From positions 930,001 through 994,000 of the forward strand of contig BQMF02000097.1 in assembly GCA_027922465.2 (NCBI GenBank): a DNA stretch of 64,000 nt. The letters run 5' to 3'. The notes below the pieces were generated by a model. The model saw only the letters and a program-made list of their open reading frames with translations. It had not been told where the DNA came from and made no database searches. Shown in pieces: positions 17,120 to 29,394 of the stretch. This DNA comes from Turritopsis dohrnii (taxonomy: Eukaryota > Cnidaria > Hydrozoa > Anthoathecata > Oceaniidae). Numbering within the stretch: the stretch's first letter is position 1; each line of letters begins with the position of its first letter. The position numbers and the translations under genes are program-made.

Positions 17120-19100
17120 AATACAGCATGTTGATCTGCTTTTCTATCAGTATTAGCCAAAATTATATATTGTGGTGCTCTTATAGCAATTCATGTTCTT
17201 TCCTCTGTTCAATTTCTCCCCTGAAGCAACTGAAATACAAGATTCGCAAAAATGCGACTATATATTTCCCCAAAGTTGCGAACATTTTATCAATTATTGT
17301 GTGTACATTGATAACAAGAAAAATGTATCATTAAATAATTACAGTGGTATATCTACTATCAAACTGATGTTCAGATAAAAACGCTGTCAATACCAATCAG
17401 GGTGGATTTGAACTTAATAGTACAAAACGACTTATTTTGAAGTTTATGAAATGAAAATGTACATGGCCAAATGATAAGATTTTTCTCAATCTTTGCCAAG
17501 GAATTAAAAAGTGACTTTGAAGTTACTATGGACATAGCTAAAAACTATAAGACCTAAATGCGGCTAATATTTCCCCTTAAACAACTGAATAGTCTTTCAC
17601 AGGACAAATGTAATAGATGAGTGATGTTTATAAACATTAGTGTTTTTTGCTAGATAATTCCTGTGAGTTTCAACATAAATGCTTCAGTGGCGGATCTAGA
17701 GGTATGTCGAAATTTGTGTAGGAGAGTGTTAGCAATCTAACCATAAAAGAAAAGTGTTCAAATAATCCCATTATATATTATGTGTCAAGTTTTCAAAATA
17801 AACATCTCTGATTCAAAAAAATATGTTCACATCATAATACATCACTATATATCACATACATATATCACTAGTGAAAATATACATCCATAACCAAATCACT
17901 GCATATTTGGAAGTAGAAGTTTTTGTTTCGGCTTGATTTATTAAATTACAGACTGTTATGTTGAATGTGTTTTGATTTACCTTCGTTGCTTGTAAGGAAA
18001 ATTGACTATATTTAATTTCTACGAAATAAAATATCATATATATTTATACAATATCAAAACAGTATACGTAATCATGGAATTGAATGAATGTTGTTGGATT
18101 ACATCTCAGGAGGCACATTCAACCAGATTCTTTCACATTATTATGTCTCAATCCTGTCTGTGTGTATTTAATATTTTACGTATCATTGGTTTTCTGAACT
18201 TCCTTTTGCATATACAAGGAACATCACGTTTTTACTTGCAATTCTTGTTATATGTACTCTTTGAATTAACAACTGGTTGTTGTCCACCTAAAAAGGGTTT
18301 CCTTGATATGGTTGTACATCTATATGTGTTTTCAGTTGGGCTACATTATAATCAGGATGTAAATAAAAATAAGTCTTCAGCTTGGCTTTTAATGATGAAC
18401 TTTCAACTTTGCACTGAAATCACAGATTCAATGTTCTACTGTTCCAAGCATTTAATTACCATTCATCATAACATTATTGTTATCAACAAAAACATAAACA
18501 CCCGTGACATAATGATATCTCGCTTTTTTCTCTTTTACTTGCGTTCATTCAAAAATGTTAACAAAACTTTTAGAAAAACATTGAATTAAAATGTTTTTAT
18601 TTCCATCATTTAACGTTTGAATCTCTTGAATCATCTTAAAAGCTGGGAGACAAAGCAAAACTCTTCCACTGCTGACTGCCCATCTGCACTGACTGAAAAA
18701 AATGGCGCACTACTTCACTGAAGACTAGCCTCTATTCTTACCTATCTTGGCTAGGCCAAAGTTCAATACTGAACCGAGGCTATAAAAGTGAACGGAGAAG
18801 ATGAAGGAGGAGGAGAAGGAAAATGCCGGTTTTAACATATATTTCGCCCTATGGGGAAATATATAATAAGCATTTCTATACCAAATAACCAATCAAAATC
18901 TATTGGCTGTTGTATGTGTATGTCATGTTTATAGTTAAGGTAAATATTTACTTATTTCGATTTACTATTTCAATTTACTATTGTAAAGTCTTCATGTTTT
19001 AACTCCCACTTGCATTTCTTTAACCAATACTAGCAGGAAGAAAATAAAATCAATACCAAATATACCAGTATCTACACAACTTTAATACTGATCAACATTT
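17120..19100. other. AT-rich spacer
   Basis: No gene supported. A 195-codon frame at 18002-18589 is Phe/Ile/Asn-rich with no domain and looks like chance. At about 18838-18866 a 9-bp inverted repeat (ATATATTTC / GAAATATAT) surrounds GCCCTATGGG. Confidence 0.35.
17685..17702 (+). mobile_element. hAT-type left terminus (solo)
   Basis: CAGTGGCGGATCTAGAGG followed by TATGTCG closely matches the terminus at 48103 and, inverted, the end at 61066. This CAG-GGCGGATCCAG word is the terminal repeat I know from hAT elements whose transposase has the DUF4371/TTF layout. No partner end was found nearby. Confidence 0.5.
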
Positions 19101-19107
19101 GTATATG

Positions 19108-19460
19108 CTACAATTCAATGCTGGTGTTGTGAAATGAAATAAAGTGAAGTTCAAGTATGCGGTCTGGTGGAGATTGTGTAAAAGACAGTCTATATTCCTC
19201 TTCTACCATTGGAATCAAAAGAGAGAAACCAATCAAACATACAACTAGTGGAACAAAATGAAAAAAAATTTTCAAATGTTGAACACGATGGTTATTGTTT
19301 CCATAAACTGTTTCTTGTTTCGATCCCATCCCTTCATTTCGTCATAAAACCCTGTGACGGAGGCCCAGCATGTGAAGACGTACCTGTAGAAGCATCAACT
19401 GCAACAGCAGAGACGTTATCAACCATATTGATACTTTCTTTATTATTATTGTTATTATTA
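19108..19460 (-). pseudogene. Decayed relative of the ITAM-repeat gene (copy B, 3' part)
   Basis: The minus frame (SKQETVYGNNNH, then a hydrophobic FVPLVVCLIGFSLLIP segment and VEEEY) matches the C-terminal end of the intact gene, which has SKQETAYGNKNH, its membrane segment and LEEEY. Homology continues to about 19460 through the region encoding the stretch before the anchor. The tyrosine repeats are absent, so this is a truncated duplicate. Confidence 0.65.
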
Positions 19461-19656
19461 AAAACATATTTACACAGGTTGACTTCGTCAGAAAAATAAA
19501 ATTCTGCTATAAAAGAAGGACCTGCAACATAAGATAAAAACTATATAAAACATACTGGCTGGCAAGAATAAATCAGAAAAGAATTGAATCCGAGATTGAA
19601 AACGAAATTGAGGTCACTAAGTAATTTGCAAATTAGACATAAGCAATTGAACTCAA

Positions 19657-21760
19657 TCAAAACTTAAAATTTGATATAAACCTTTTAAAGTTTACAAAAG
19701 AAATTTCTTTCCTACAGTCTTGTGGAATTTTGTTAAAAATTAATGCTCCTTGGACGGTAAAGGATTTCCTACCAGCTTCATTACGACAATTTGGGATGAT
19801 CAACCAATTTCCGTTTCCCCTCGTGTGAATCTCGTGATTAAATCTCTGGAAGGTGAGGATGTTATTGTTTGGTTTAATACCATGGAGATATTTGAAGACT
19901 TCAATTGCGGTTCTTTGTTGGACTTTGTTTGATAAATCGTTATCGTTTGCTTTGCCGATGATTTTAAAAGCTCTTTTCTCGATCTGTTTCCCTTTGGTGT
20001 GAACTACGGGGATACCAGCCTGTATTGGTGCGCAGTATAACAAGATTGGCTCTATCATCGATCTGTATATAGTTTTTGCTGCTTCTGACGTTAGTTGTGG
20101 AAAAACTCTTCTTAGTAAATTTAATCTTTGGTTAACACGTTTAAATAGTTTGTTAGTATGGCACGATAGAGTGCGATAGAGTACAAGGTTATTTTCCTGA
20201 AACCATCTGAACAGCCTTTCTCCTTCCAGTGATAATGGTTGCTCTATCATTTTTACGGAGTTATGAGAGAACAACAGTACCGTGTCATCAGCATACATTA
20301 ACATTTTGCAAGCATTGGTTGGCATCGTTAATTAAAATCATAAAGAAGAGTGGACCAAGAATGGGGCCTTGTGGTACACCCAGTGTTATCGACTGCTTTT
20401 CAGAGTTTCTTTGGTTGTATGACACATATTGCTGTCTTTCATAGAGATAACTACTTATCCATTTAATACCGTAGTAGGGCAGCTTTGCAAGTAAGCAAGA
20501 ATGGTTGACGGTATCGAATGCTTTTCGAAGGTCGATGCACAGGGCACCTGTGCAGCATTTGTTGTTCATGTTATGGCGTATATGATCGTGCATATGCAAA
20601 ACAGCGTCTTGAGTACATTTGTTTCTTCGAAAGCCATATTGGTTTACAAAGAGTAAGTGGTTTTGCTCAAGGTAATCGATGAGCTGCTGGTAAACAATCT
20701 TTTCGAGAACTTTCGACAGTGTATTTAAAATAGATATCGGTCTGTAGTTATCAAAATCTGATCTTTCACCTGATTTATAAATTGGGGTAACCTTGGCGAC
20801 AGTTCTCCCTTTACGTCCTTGATCATGGAGGCAGGGATGTGGGACCAGTTGCTTTTGACGATTTTAATGTCTTTAGGATCGATAAAATTTTAATTCTTGA
20901 AACTGGAGCAAATCGAAAGGTTGTATTAATGTTTCTCATACGAATGTTTGTGTGAGAATAGTTTTTCCAGATGTGGTTTTCAAGTGACGTAATTTGGTTT
21001 ACTAACTTGGATCCAATGTTGGTGAAAAAGTTGCAGAACGAATTAGCAATAGTTTGTTGGGTCGGATATTTTCGTGCCATTGACATTCATCATTGATGGT
21101 AGGTAACTCGATTTCGATTTTGTAGGGAACACTTTCTTTATAGTCTTCCAAAAGTCTTTGGGTTGGTACGAATTTTCTTTCAGAAGCTTACGACAGTAGG
21201 CAGCTTTGGCTTGGCGAATAGCATAAGTTACATTGTTGCGAGTTCGTTTGTAGAGCGACCAATCTGGTTCTTTATTTGACTGTCTGGCTTTTTTTTAGGT
21301 AATAGTCTCTCTCATTCATTTGTCTCTTGAGCTCTAATGTTAATCATGGTGCTGGTTTACCACGACAAATCTTTTCCTTGGGTGGTGCATGTTTATTAAA
21401 AGTCTCAGTAAGTATCCACTTGAAGTTATTCCATAACACGTTATAATCTCTGCTTGACAGATAACCAATCCAGTCAATGTTTTGTAAATAACTTTTCAGA
21501 GCTGAAGGATCATATTTAGAAAAGTCTCTCGTGTGTATCTTACGTGGTTTGTACTTTTGTGTATGCATTTTTCTATTCACGCCAATTATATCATGATCAC
21601 TTATTGAAGAATGTTCGAAAAAGGTGTCAGATATTGTCTTTGCTGTGTTAGAACAAAAGATATCTATAAGTGTCTTTGAATGAGGCGTGATTCTTGTACA
21701 GTGTATATCAAGATGTCTTATCCACCAACTTTCAAGGCGTATATTTCATTACATGTCTGA
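19657..21760 (-). pseudogene. Decayed CR1-like LINE (minus)
   Basis: Reading right to left: an end-of-endonuclease/linker stretch (about 21580-21344), a connecting region with NSFCNFFTNIGSKLV (about 21040), then RT motifs A (LRKAFDTVNH, about 20520), B (GVPQGPILGPLFF, about 20370) and C (YADDTVLLFS, about 20290). The thumb and C-terminal part follow in a different frame to a NFKRFISNFKF end at 19657. At least three frameshifts and several stops are present. Most of the endonuclease domain is missing, so the copy is 5' truncated. Layout and motifs fit the CR1/L2 group; the exact clade needs a tree. Confidence 0.8.
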
Positions 21761-22318
21761 TAAAATATTGTGAATTTTATATCACGAGAAAGAGCTTTTC
21801 ATGCTCTATCCGTTAATATAAAATGTTTGCCAAAATATTTGTTCTTCGAAAAGATATTGAAGAAAAACTCAACGATTTGGTTCATTAAATTCTTAAAAGT
21901 CAATTAACTGACATGCTAATGACTGTTTAATGATGTAATAATCTTTTGTTGTGCAGTTGAAACCTTTAGAAAGTTTTTGAAAAATGCTACCTCTAGATTG
22001 CCTATAAAAGCACTCACAATCCATAATTTCAACATGATTTTCAAATTTTGGACAAAAACAAATTTATCATAATTGACTCAAGCCAAGCCAAGGCTTTTTT
22101 GCGCACAAAGCAATACTCTTTCATGTTAGGTTTGAACTGACAGAATATGGGCTAAAAAGCGCTGGACACCAAAGGTGCCAACGAAAGAATCGCAGAAAAA
22201 AGCCATGATCTCTTGGAGATAATTTTGATTGAATGAAGATCGGCTTAAACATATTCTACATAAATATAGATTTTCGTCCTCTCTGATTGATGTTCGGTGA
22301 ATAAATTTGATGCGTCAT
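21760..22318. other. No recognisable feature
   Basis: AT-rich DNA between the LINE and the repeat cluster; only short degenerate frames. Confidence 0.3.
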
Positions 22319-25127
22319 TGCCCCCGCAGCGAGCGTAAGCAAGCGAGGAGACATAGTAGTTTCACAAGATAGGCGAAAGCCAGTTTTCGATTTTGTTCAT
22401 CATCATCTTCCAACTTTTCGTGTTGTTGTTATACGGTGGTATACAATTGTTTGCTGATTTTGCTTTTTCCCGTTTCAAAGCATGGTACTGTAGGTGGGAG
22501 AAAGAATGTTTTTTCGTATCCTTTTCCTAATTTATTACTAGCAAGTAGCTTTCACGATGAGGGCACCCGTGATTCCATTTCCGTTAATACCACTATACCG
22601 GCGCAAAATACATCGAAGAAAATGACGAAACCGCGGATGAAATTTTTTTCCAAGACGTTGACATTACGTGAATGAAACGGATGTCAAAAATGTTTTTTGC
22701 ATAAATCTTTGCCAAGTCACATAAGAAATCATGGAATAACAGTAAAACTTCCCAATATGCATGGAAAATGCGCAAAAAAACTAATTTCTTTTTTGAAATG
22801 CTATTACGGTCGCCGCCATTCGCATTTCGCAATAACGTCATGTAGTGAATGGAGAAAGGAAAGTGTATTTGTTAGTGAACTCTTTGTTTAAGCAAAAATC
22901 CTTTTGAACACAGCCTTCATTCAGTATCAGAGGTTCCAAAAAAAATTCAAGTATGTCAAGGAAATGAGTACGTCATATACCTATCTATGTTATTTTTTCA
23001 TTTTAAATATGTCGCATATTTCTTTAGTACTTCACATACACGTGATCACTATTCATAACAAGATGTTTTTATTCAAAATAAAGAGTTGCAAAAAAAGTAT
23101 TGTAAAGATGGATCTAAAGTCGGCATTGTCTATTAAAATGTAAAGACACGGTAGAGAGCGACCCTTTTACCTCATTAATTATTCATAAGATGCGACACGT
23201 GCGTTGCAATGCATTGTTGTTAAGAAAAAAGATGATGACGGGGGGTTTAACAACTATTTAATACGGCAATTATAAAAAGGATTTTTAATTTTATTCGCAA
23301 GTTTTTGAATAACTTAAAGAAAACATATATTAATTTAATTTAAATAGAAATAAGCTAGCCCCCGGGAATTAGGCAAGCGAGTTAAAAAAACATCGAGAAC
23401 ACAGTTGCAGTCGAGGTTTTTTCCAGTACAACAGCATTCTAATAATACGCCCGGGGCTCGTTATTAAAAGCGCACTTACGGGCGCAATTATATTATACTA
23501 TGTTATTTAGGAAGGTCGTATACTAAAATTGCTTGGATTTTAGATTTTTCATATTACTCTTGTGTTGTTTTAGTGAAGGGAACGACAAGGATTTTGAAGC
23601 ACGGCTTGAAATCTGAAATTGCGCCAACCATGTATTTAATTTTTGTATATATGATGTTTTAGCTCTAAATTTTGTGAATCAAAGCTTGAAACGCTTGAAA
23701 TGATTTCTAGTGGATTTTTCGCTTTAATTTTTTTTTCGAAAAAGTTTGTTTTTTTCTTTTGGCTCTTACATAATTTTTGCCCCCGCAGCGAGCGTAAGCG
23801 AGCGAGGAGGCATAGTAGTTTCACGAGATAGGCGAATGTCAGTTTCCGATTTTGTTCTTCATCCTCATCATCCTCATCATCATCTTCCAACTTTCGTGTT
23901 GACGTTACACGGTGGTATACAATTATTAGCTGACTTTGCTTTTTTCACCGTTTCAAAGCATGGTACTGTAAGGGAGGTGGGAGACAGAATGTTTTTTTGT
24001 ATCTCTTTTCTAATTTATTATTATACTATACTATGTTATTTAGGAAGTTCGTATGTTAACATTGCTTAGACATTTTTCATATTACTTTTGTGTTGTTTTA
24101 GTGAAATGAACGATAAGGATTTTGAAGCACAGCTTGAAATCTGAAATTTTGCCAACCATACATTTTATTTTTGTATATGTTTTAACTCTAAACCTTTCAT
24201 TCAATTAATTTTATTCAATGCACTGATTATTGGCGGATCTTGCCTTAAAAATATTTAAATTGGATTTCTGTGTATGTAAGAAAGCCATATTTACAAACTA
24301 TCGTTCTTCGTGTTTTTTTAACTGTCCTCCAAACCTAGTGTGATCATGATCAATAAAATCTTTCTGTATTTTTTCTTGTTTTCTTATTTAAACTTTGCCT
24401 ATTTTTAGTTTTGAATCAAAGTTTGAAACAGAGATTTCTAATAGATTTTTTTTTAAAAGTTTTTTTTTCTTTTGGCTCTTACAGAATCTTATTTTGATTA
24501 TAAAATACGTATTTGATTACAAAATACGTATCCATGGTTTCAGTTCACACATTTCTTTTGTTTGTAGCAAATACTTTCTGATATTACTTGTTAAGCCTTA
24601 TTTACACTTTTTAAAAGGTATATTAGCATCAATTATCGAGTTTGTCTTGAAGTTCAATTGATGCCATCATGTCAACTCTTTGAATGAAGGGTGTTATTGT
24701 ATGCCTGTTTCGATGCATTAAAAGTTACAAATTAAATGTTAAATGCTACTCATCTCGTGATCATAATGCGAGACAGTTCTAAAACGATTGAGTGTTGAGT
24801 AGCTTTGAGGCTTCTTAAAAAACTGGGTTTGTCGAAATATTTAAGCATATAAATATGCCACTTACCAGGCCCACAATAAACCAAAACATTTGTTTTCGAA
24901 CAAAACTTATTTTTATTTCCGTTGTATAGCTTGCAATGTATAGCTTGCTGTGTATACAAATTGAAATGCTTGAGTGCGGGGGCATTTTTTAGCTAAAGCT
25001 ACATGCTAGTTTTAATAAATCTAATTGTAATTATGAAATACGTATCCATGGTTGCAGTTCACACATTTCTTTTGTTTGTAGAAATACTTTCTGATATTAC
25101 TTGTTAAGCTTTATTTACACTCTTTAA

Positions 25128-25906
25128 GGAGTGGGTTACACGTATCCGAAGTGAAATTTTTTTAGGTTACACGTATGTTTCACTTCACTTCACTTCGGGT
25201 ATATTTCAATTCGCTTTCAGTTCGGGTCAAAAGTTAATTTTGCAACTTGCAGTATGATAAACATAAAAGATTTCATTTTTATATTTGTCTCAACTTATAT
25301 TTTGTCTTTTTCAAAAAACAGAGAAAAAAAAATGAACGAGCTTAAGCAGTCAAGTCTTTTGATCTGATGTATATCGAGCATCTTAATCACCGCTTTGCTG
25401 TTATTACAACTTCAAGCAGTTATAGCCTTAAAGATCGGCCAAAGTCATCTTCGTCATCTTCAAAATGAAGCAATAATGCTCCTAGTTTCCATATAGTAAC
25501 CAAGTCAAAAATGGTTTATATTTGAAAAAACAAACATAAGAAAATGCTTACAATTTTGTAATGTCAGACATTTTCAACACTTTCCAAAGGGATTGCAAAA
25601 ATGACTTTCTCTTTAAAAACACGATATCATCATTTTATGTACATTTTTCTTTTCATAAAACATACATCAAGTTGCAAGATTACTTTTCACTTCGGTTTAT
25701 GCACAAATATTTGGGGATACACGTGTTTTTCACGCCGGCGTGAGATTTCACTTCTGTCTTTTTGACAGAAGTGAAATTAGACCGGCGTGAAATTTCTCTT
25801 CACCTAGAACGTGTAAACAACATATGGAGTTTCTGAGGAGACCGAAGTGAGTTCACTTCACTTCACTTCAAGTTGCCGAATTGAAATCGTACGTGTAACC
25901 ACCCCC
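25128..25906. mobile_element. Harbinger-type MITE with TAA target duplication
   Basis: 779 bp bounded by imperfect inverted termini (GGAGTGGGTTACACGTA / TACGTGTAACCACCCCC) and flanked by TAA at 25125-25127 and 25907-25909. The paralogous copy of the host repeat (about 24600-24625) shows the unoccupied site, TTTTTAAAAGGTATATTAGCA, confirming both boundaries and the 3-bp duplication. Short CACTTCACTTCA repeats lie near both ends, and a 14-bp perfect hairpin (ATTTCACTTCTGTC / GACAGAAGTGAAAT) sits near 25746-25778. No transposase. A TWA duplication fits PIF/Harbinger. Confidence 0.8.
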
Positions 25907-25997
25907 TAAAAGGTATATTAGCATTAGTGAGACTTATGCCTAAGAGATAGCAAAAATTAACAAAAAAGTTTTATGCAGATTTTCAGCTGCGTAAGTA

Positions 25998-26523
25998 CAG
26001 TGGAACCTCCTTATAGCAGACACTTCGGGACCAGAGATTTTGTCCGCTTTAGAGAGGTGTCCGCCTTGGAGAGGTTTTGCTTATTTTGGCCAAAAACTCG
26101 GAAGAAATGCTAATCGTAAATCGGGAACCCATTAGGTCTTTTGCTATTGCCTAGTTAGGTAAAAATCATTCATAAAATGAAACTTGACCAGAAAATAAAC
26201 ATTTGTTTGAAGCCGTTAGGACTGAAAATTACCGGGAAGCTGGTTATGGATTAGAGTTACCATGTATAATCCACGATAGTGGGCAAAAAAAGGCTGTCAT
26301 TTGGCTAACTAAACCTTGTATGGTGATATTAAAAAAAGATGTTTACAATAAGAAAAAGAAATAAAATACTGAATTTTGATGTTCTTGTCGAATTGTTTCA
26401 GTGTCTGCTTTATAGAGGACATTTTAGGGAGAATTGTCGTGCAGGACCAGGAAAAAATGTTCGCTTTAAGGAGGTGTCCGCTTTAGACTGTTAGAGGATG
26501 TCCGTTTTAAGGAGGTTCCAATG
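25998..26523. mobile_element. pogo/Tigger-type MITE, copy 1
   Basis: 526 bp starting CAGTGGAACCTCCTTA after TA and ending TAAGGAGGTTCCAATG, an almost perfect inverted terminus. The right-hand TA is not kept. The interior repeats variations of GTCCGCTTTAGAGAGGTG. The CAGTGGAACCTC terminus with TA target is that of pogo/Tigger elements. Non-autonomous. Confidence 0.75.
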
Positions 26524-26711
26524 GAAAACTATTTATTTTGCATATTCCAAGTTAGTGTAGCCAATCAAAAATATTTTTACAAAAATCCTTAAATTACAAA
26601 AGGTTTGGGCGAAAAGTTTTCTTTTTTAATGTATAGCTTGCTGTGTGTACAAATTGGAAAGTTTGAGCGCGGGGGCAATTTTATCTAAAGCTACATGCTA
26701 GTAAATACAAT

Positions 26712-27312
26712 CATTGTAATAATGGCTAGCGTACAAACCGAAAGCTCAATAAATTGGAAATGTCGAACAAAATGTTTTCCTAAAGCTTCCCTGGGCATAT
26801 TTTATCCTACTCTATAAGTTGTGTTTACTTTATAGGGTGTCTCAACAGCAGGAGGAGGGAATACCAGAATTTGCAAAAATAGCTATCTATTGATTTATTT
26901 ATCATGTTTACAAAAAAATATTCTAAAAAATTCCTATAAAATGAAAAGTGCGCAGAAAACGTATGAATTTTTTCCCACACTGAGCAACCGTTGTAGTACT
27001 ATGTCATGTAGAGTTTCTTAACTTTGCTAACAAGTATCAACTGTAATTGTGAGGAAAACTGTTAATACTGTGATTGTGTTCGGCAAACTAACAAGCGTTG
27101 CAGACCTCTGCTGCCTATTTGAACAAAGCTGGGTAAGAAATGTTTCGTTGAGATTCCGTGTATATGTAGAAATACGATATTTTAAAAACGTGTTAATAGA
27201 GGAAAGAAAGTTAAGCTAGCTAAATGACATCTCTATTTTATTACCTATTCCGTCTCTGCTCTAGCAAACTGTTTAAAATGGACATCGCTTCTATAATACA
27301 TATAATATAACG
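26712..27312. other. Spacer before the Penelope element
   Basis: No gene or recognised repeat. AT-rich. Confidence 0.3.
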
Positions 27313-27491
27313 TATAAAATGAAAGCAATTCCGAAGATGTTTGTCATCTTGTAACTCGAAATTCAAGTCAAAACAAGAAACAAAATTTTTAATAGGTCGA
27401 TATTTCGATTTATTTGCTAAATCATTATCAAGACAGTAAAAGTGTAAAAGTCTAAAACAAGCTTATATACAAATTGAGAAAATCATAAAAG
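27313..27491 (+). repeat. Left terminal inverted repeat of Penelope element
   Basis: 179 bp, the near-perfect reverse complement of 29395-29574 (one base of length difference in a T run). Contains AATAGGTCGATATTTCGATT. I looked for a hammerhead ribozyme core (CTGATGA with GAAA) and did not find one. Confidence 0.9.
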
Positions 27492-29282
27492 ATTGATCTT
27501 GACAACAAACAGATATTCAAAGATAAAAAGAAGCTCAAAATCATCAACAACCTACGTAAAGATACAGCAATACTGAAACCAGATAAAGGAAATGGTGTCG
27601 TAGTTGTTGACATTTGTGATTATTACAAATCTCTTGAAAACCTGTTTTCCGATGAAACCAAATTCAAAAAGCTTGATAATGACCCAACAAACTCTCGACT
27701 TAATTCTTTGCAAGCATATCTCCGCAAGCTAGTCAACACCCAACAGATCACTGAAGAAATCTACAATCAAGTACGCCCTCGTAATGCTAGGATAGCCCGT
27801 GCACATGGCCTCCCGAAGGTACACAAAGAGTATGAACGAATACCACCTTTCCGTCCAATCATAGACACAACTGGATCAACCCATTATGGTATTGGCAAAT
27901 ACATCACCCAATTACTCAATCCTCTTACCCAGAATGAATTTGCCCTTAAAGATAGCTTCGACGCTGCCCAGCGGATTAACGCCATACCAAAAGTCTTACT
28001 TGATGATGATGAATTTACTTTCATATCACTGGATGTTGTGTCTTTATTTACAAACGTTCCCCTCGAGAAAACGGTCAACGTTATCCTTCGTAGAATATAT
28101 GATGATAAGTTGATTTCCACTACACTTAAAAAGAGAACATTAAAGAAACTTATTTTGGACACCTGCCAGAAAACCGCGTTCACATTTAATAATGTCATTT
28201 ATGAACAGAAAGATGGTGTAAGTATGGGTGCATCACTAGGTCCAGTCCTAGCAAATATCATTATGACCGAATGTGAACAAGTAGTTGTGAATAAGTTGAT
28301 CAATGATGGATTGATCAAATATTACATGAGATATGTTGATGATACTCTCCTCCTGGTTAAACGTAGCGAAATTGCAAAAATCTTGAATGCTTTCAATCAG
28401 TTTGATAAGAACTTAAAATTCACAGTCGATACGTTTGAAAACACCAACCCTCATTTCTTGGATCTTGAATTATGCAAAAATGGCATCGCCATATTCCGTA
28501 AAAACACTCACACTGGTCAATATACCAATATGTCATCTTACACACCTTGGAATTGGAAAACTGCGTGGATTCGCTCACTTGTTACTCGTGCTAAGAAAAT
28601 TTGTTCCAACGAATATTTCCAGTTGGAGCTGAATCATATCAAAAAGTTTGCTTCCTGGAATCATTATCCAAAGAGAATCACCAATGCCATAATCAAACGA
28701 ATACTTACTAATAGAGACACTCCGTATAACAATAATGAAAATGACGAATTGCCAAAAGTCTACTGCCACTTGAACTACGCCGGTCAAGATGGTGAATACC
28801 TCATTAAATCGTGCGTCAAGAAATTGAAAAGATACACCAACCAGAAAGTTAACTTTGTCGTCCGCTACACAGTTACTAAAATTTCCTTTTTTACAAACAT
28901 GAAGGACCGGTTAAAAAACCTGTCTAAATCGTTCGTTGTCTACGAATTTCGCTGTCCTGGCTGTAATTGTTCTTACATTGGTAAAACTGAACGCTCGTTG
29001 CACCAAAGAACAAAAGAACACGCGCTTTGCAATGATTCAGCCATCAATGAACACATAATGAACTGCTCCGGTTGTCAATATCTTTACGACATTAACGGAC
29101 TTTTAATTAACGACGTTGACGCACGTGAATATAAAATACAGATGGTTCAACAAAATACAAAAGTTATTGACACTCATAGAAATTGGGACATTCTTCTTTT
29201 CAAAGAAGCTTATTTTATTAAATTAAGAAATCCAGTACTTAACAATGGTGTCAAGGCCTCGAAAGACTTCGAATTGTTTTAA
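27492..29282 (+). CDS. Penelope-like reverse transcriptase with GIY-YIG endonuclease (5' truncated)
   Basis: A 597-codon frame open from a TAA just inside the left repeat to TAA at 29282, with no Met before the RT motif B (the first in-frame ATG encodes the Met of GVSMGASLGP). RT core: LPKVHKEY and PFRPIIDTTG, motif A ISLDVVSLFTNVPL, motif B GVSMGASLGPVLANII, motif C YMRYVDDTLLL. The C-terminal endonuclease has a CxC-type zinc cluster (CPGCNCSYIGKTERSLHQR) with the YIG, Arg and EH residues of GIY-YIG nucleases, then a C-terminal Glu-containing segment (LLFKEAYFIKLRNP). These nucleases nick target DNA for reverse transcription in this family. The N-terminal domain of a full-length element is missing: the copy is truncated where the inverted repeat begins. 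No stops or frameshifts, so the insertion is young. Confidence 0.9.
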   Translation: MDLDNKQIFKDKKKLKIINNLRKDTAILKPDKGNGVVVVDICDYYKSLENLFSDETKFKKLDNDPTNSRLNSLQAYLRKLVNTQQITEEIYNQVRPRNARIARAHGLPKVHKEYERIPPFRPIIDTTGSTHYGIGKYITQLLNPLTQNEFALKDSFDAAQRINAIPKVLLDDDEFTFISLDVVSLFTNVPLEKTVNVILRRIYDDKLISTTLKKRTLKKLILDTCQKTAFTFNNVIYEQKDGVSMGASLGPVLANIIMTECEQVVVNKLINDGLIKYYMRYVDDTLLLVKRSEIAKILNAFNQFDKNLKFTVDTFENTNPHFLDLELCKNGIAIFRKNTHTGQYTNMSSYTPWNWKTAWIRSLVTRAKKICSNEYFQLELNHIKKFASWNHYPKRITNAIIKRILTNRDTPYNNNENDELPKVYCHLNYAGQDGEYLIKSCVKKLKRYTNQKVNFVVRYTVTKISFFTNMKDRLKNLSKSFVVYEFRCPGCNCSYIGKTERSLHQRTKEHALCNDSAINEHIMNCSGCQYLYDINGLLINDVDAREYKIQMVQQNTKVIDTHRNWDILLFKEAYFIKLRNPVLNNGVKASKDFELF

Positions 29283-29394
29283 TTTTACTTTGCCTTGCAC
29301 GATTCTCGTTTCTTTGTTCCCAGGAGCGTTCTAGCCTTTTTGTTCTACTTACATTTCTTTTGTTCTATCAATGCGTTTTAACATTTCATCACTT

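Larger units (their letters stand above)
22319..26712 (+). repeat. Cluster of partial copies of one long dispersed repeat
   Basis: Three partial copies follow in one orientation. Copy 1 (about 22319-23777) and copy 2 (about 23778-25005) both start GCCCCCGCAGCGAGCGTAAG, share CACGGTGGTATACAATT-like and CAAAGCATGGTACTGTA blocks, then an ACTATGTTATTTAGGAAG block. Copies 2 and 3 (about 25020-26712, 5' truncated) share ATACGTATCCATGGTT, then TGTATAGCTTGCTGTGT and a GCGGGGGCA block, and both end CTAAAGCTACATGCTAG. Copy 3 is split by the two MITEs listed below. The start and end carry inverted GCCCCCGC / GCGGGGGC words and the end is CTAG, so a transposon is likely, but its class is unclear. No coding capacity seen. 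Confidence 0.6.

Noticed and set aside
18002..18589. 195-codon plus-strand frame
   Set aside because: Composition is that of AT-rich noncoding DNA (Phe, Ile, Asn, Leu, Tyr), no domain or membrane topology makes sense, and no splice or repeat context supports it.
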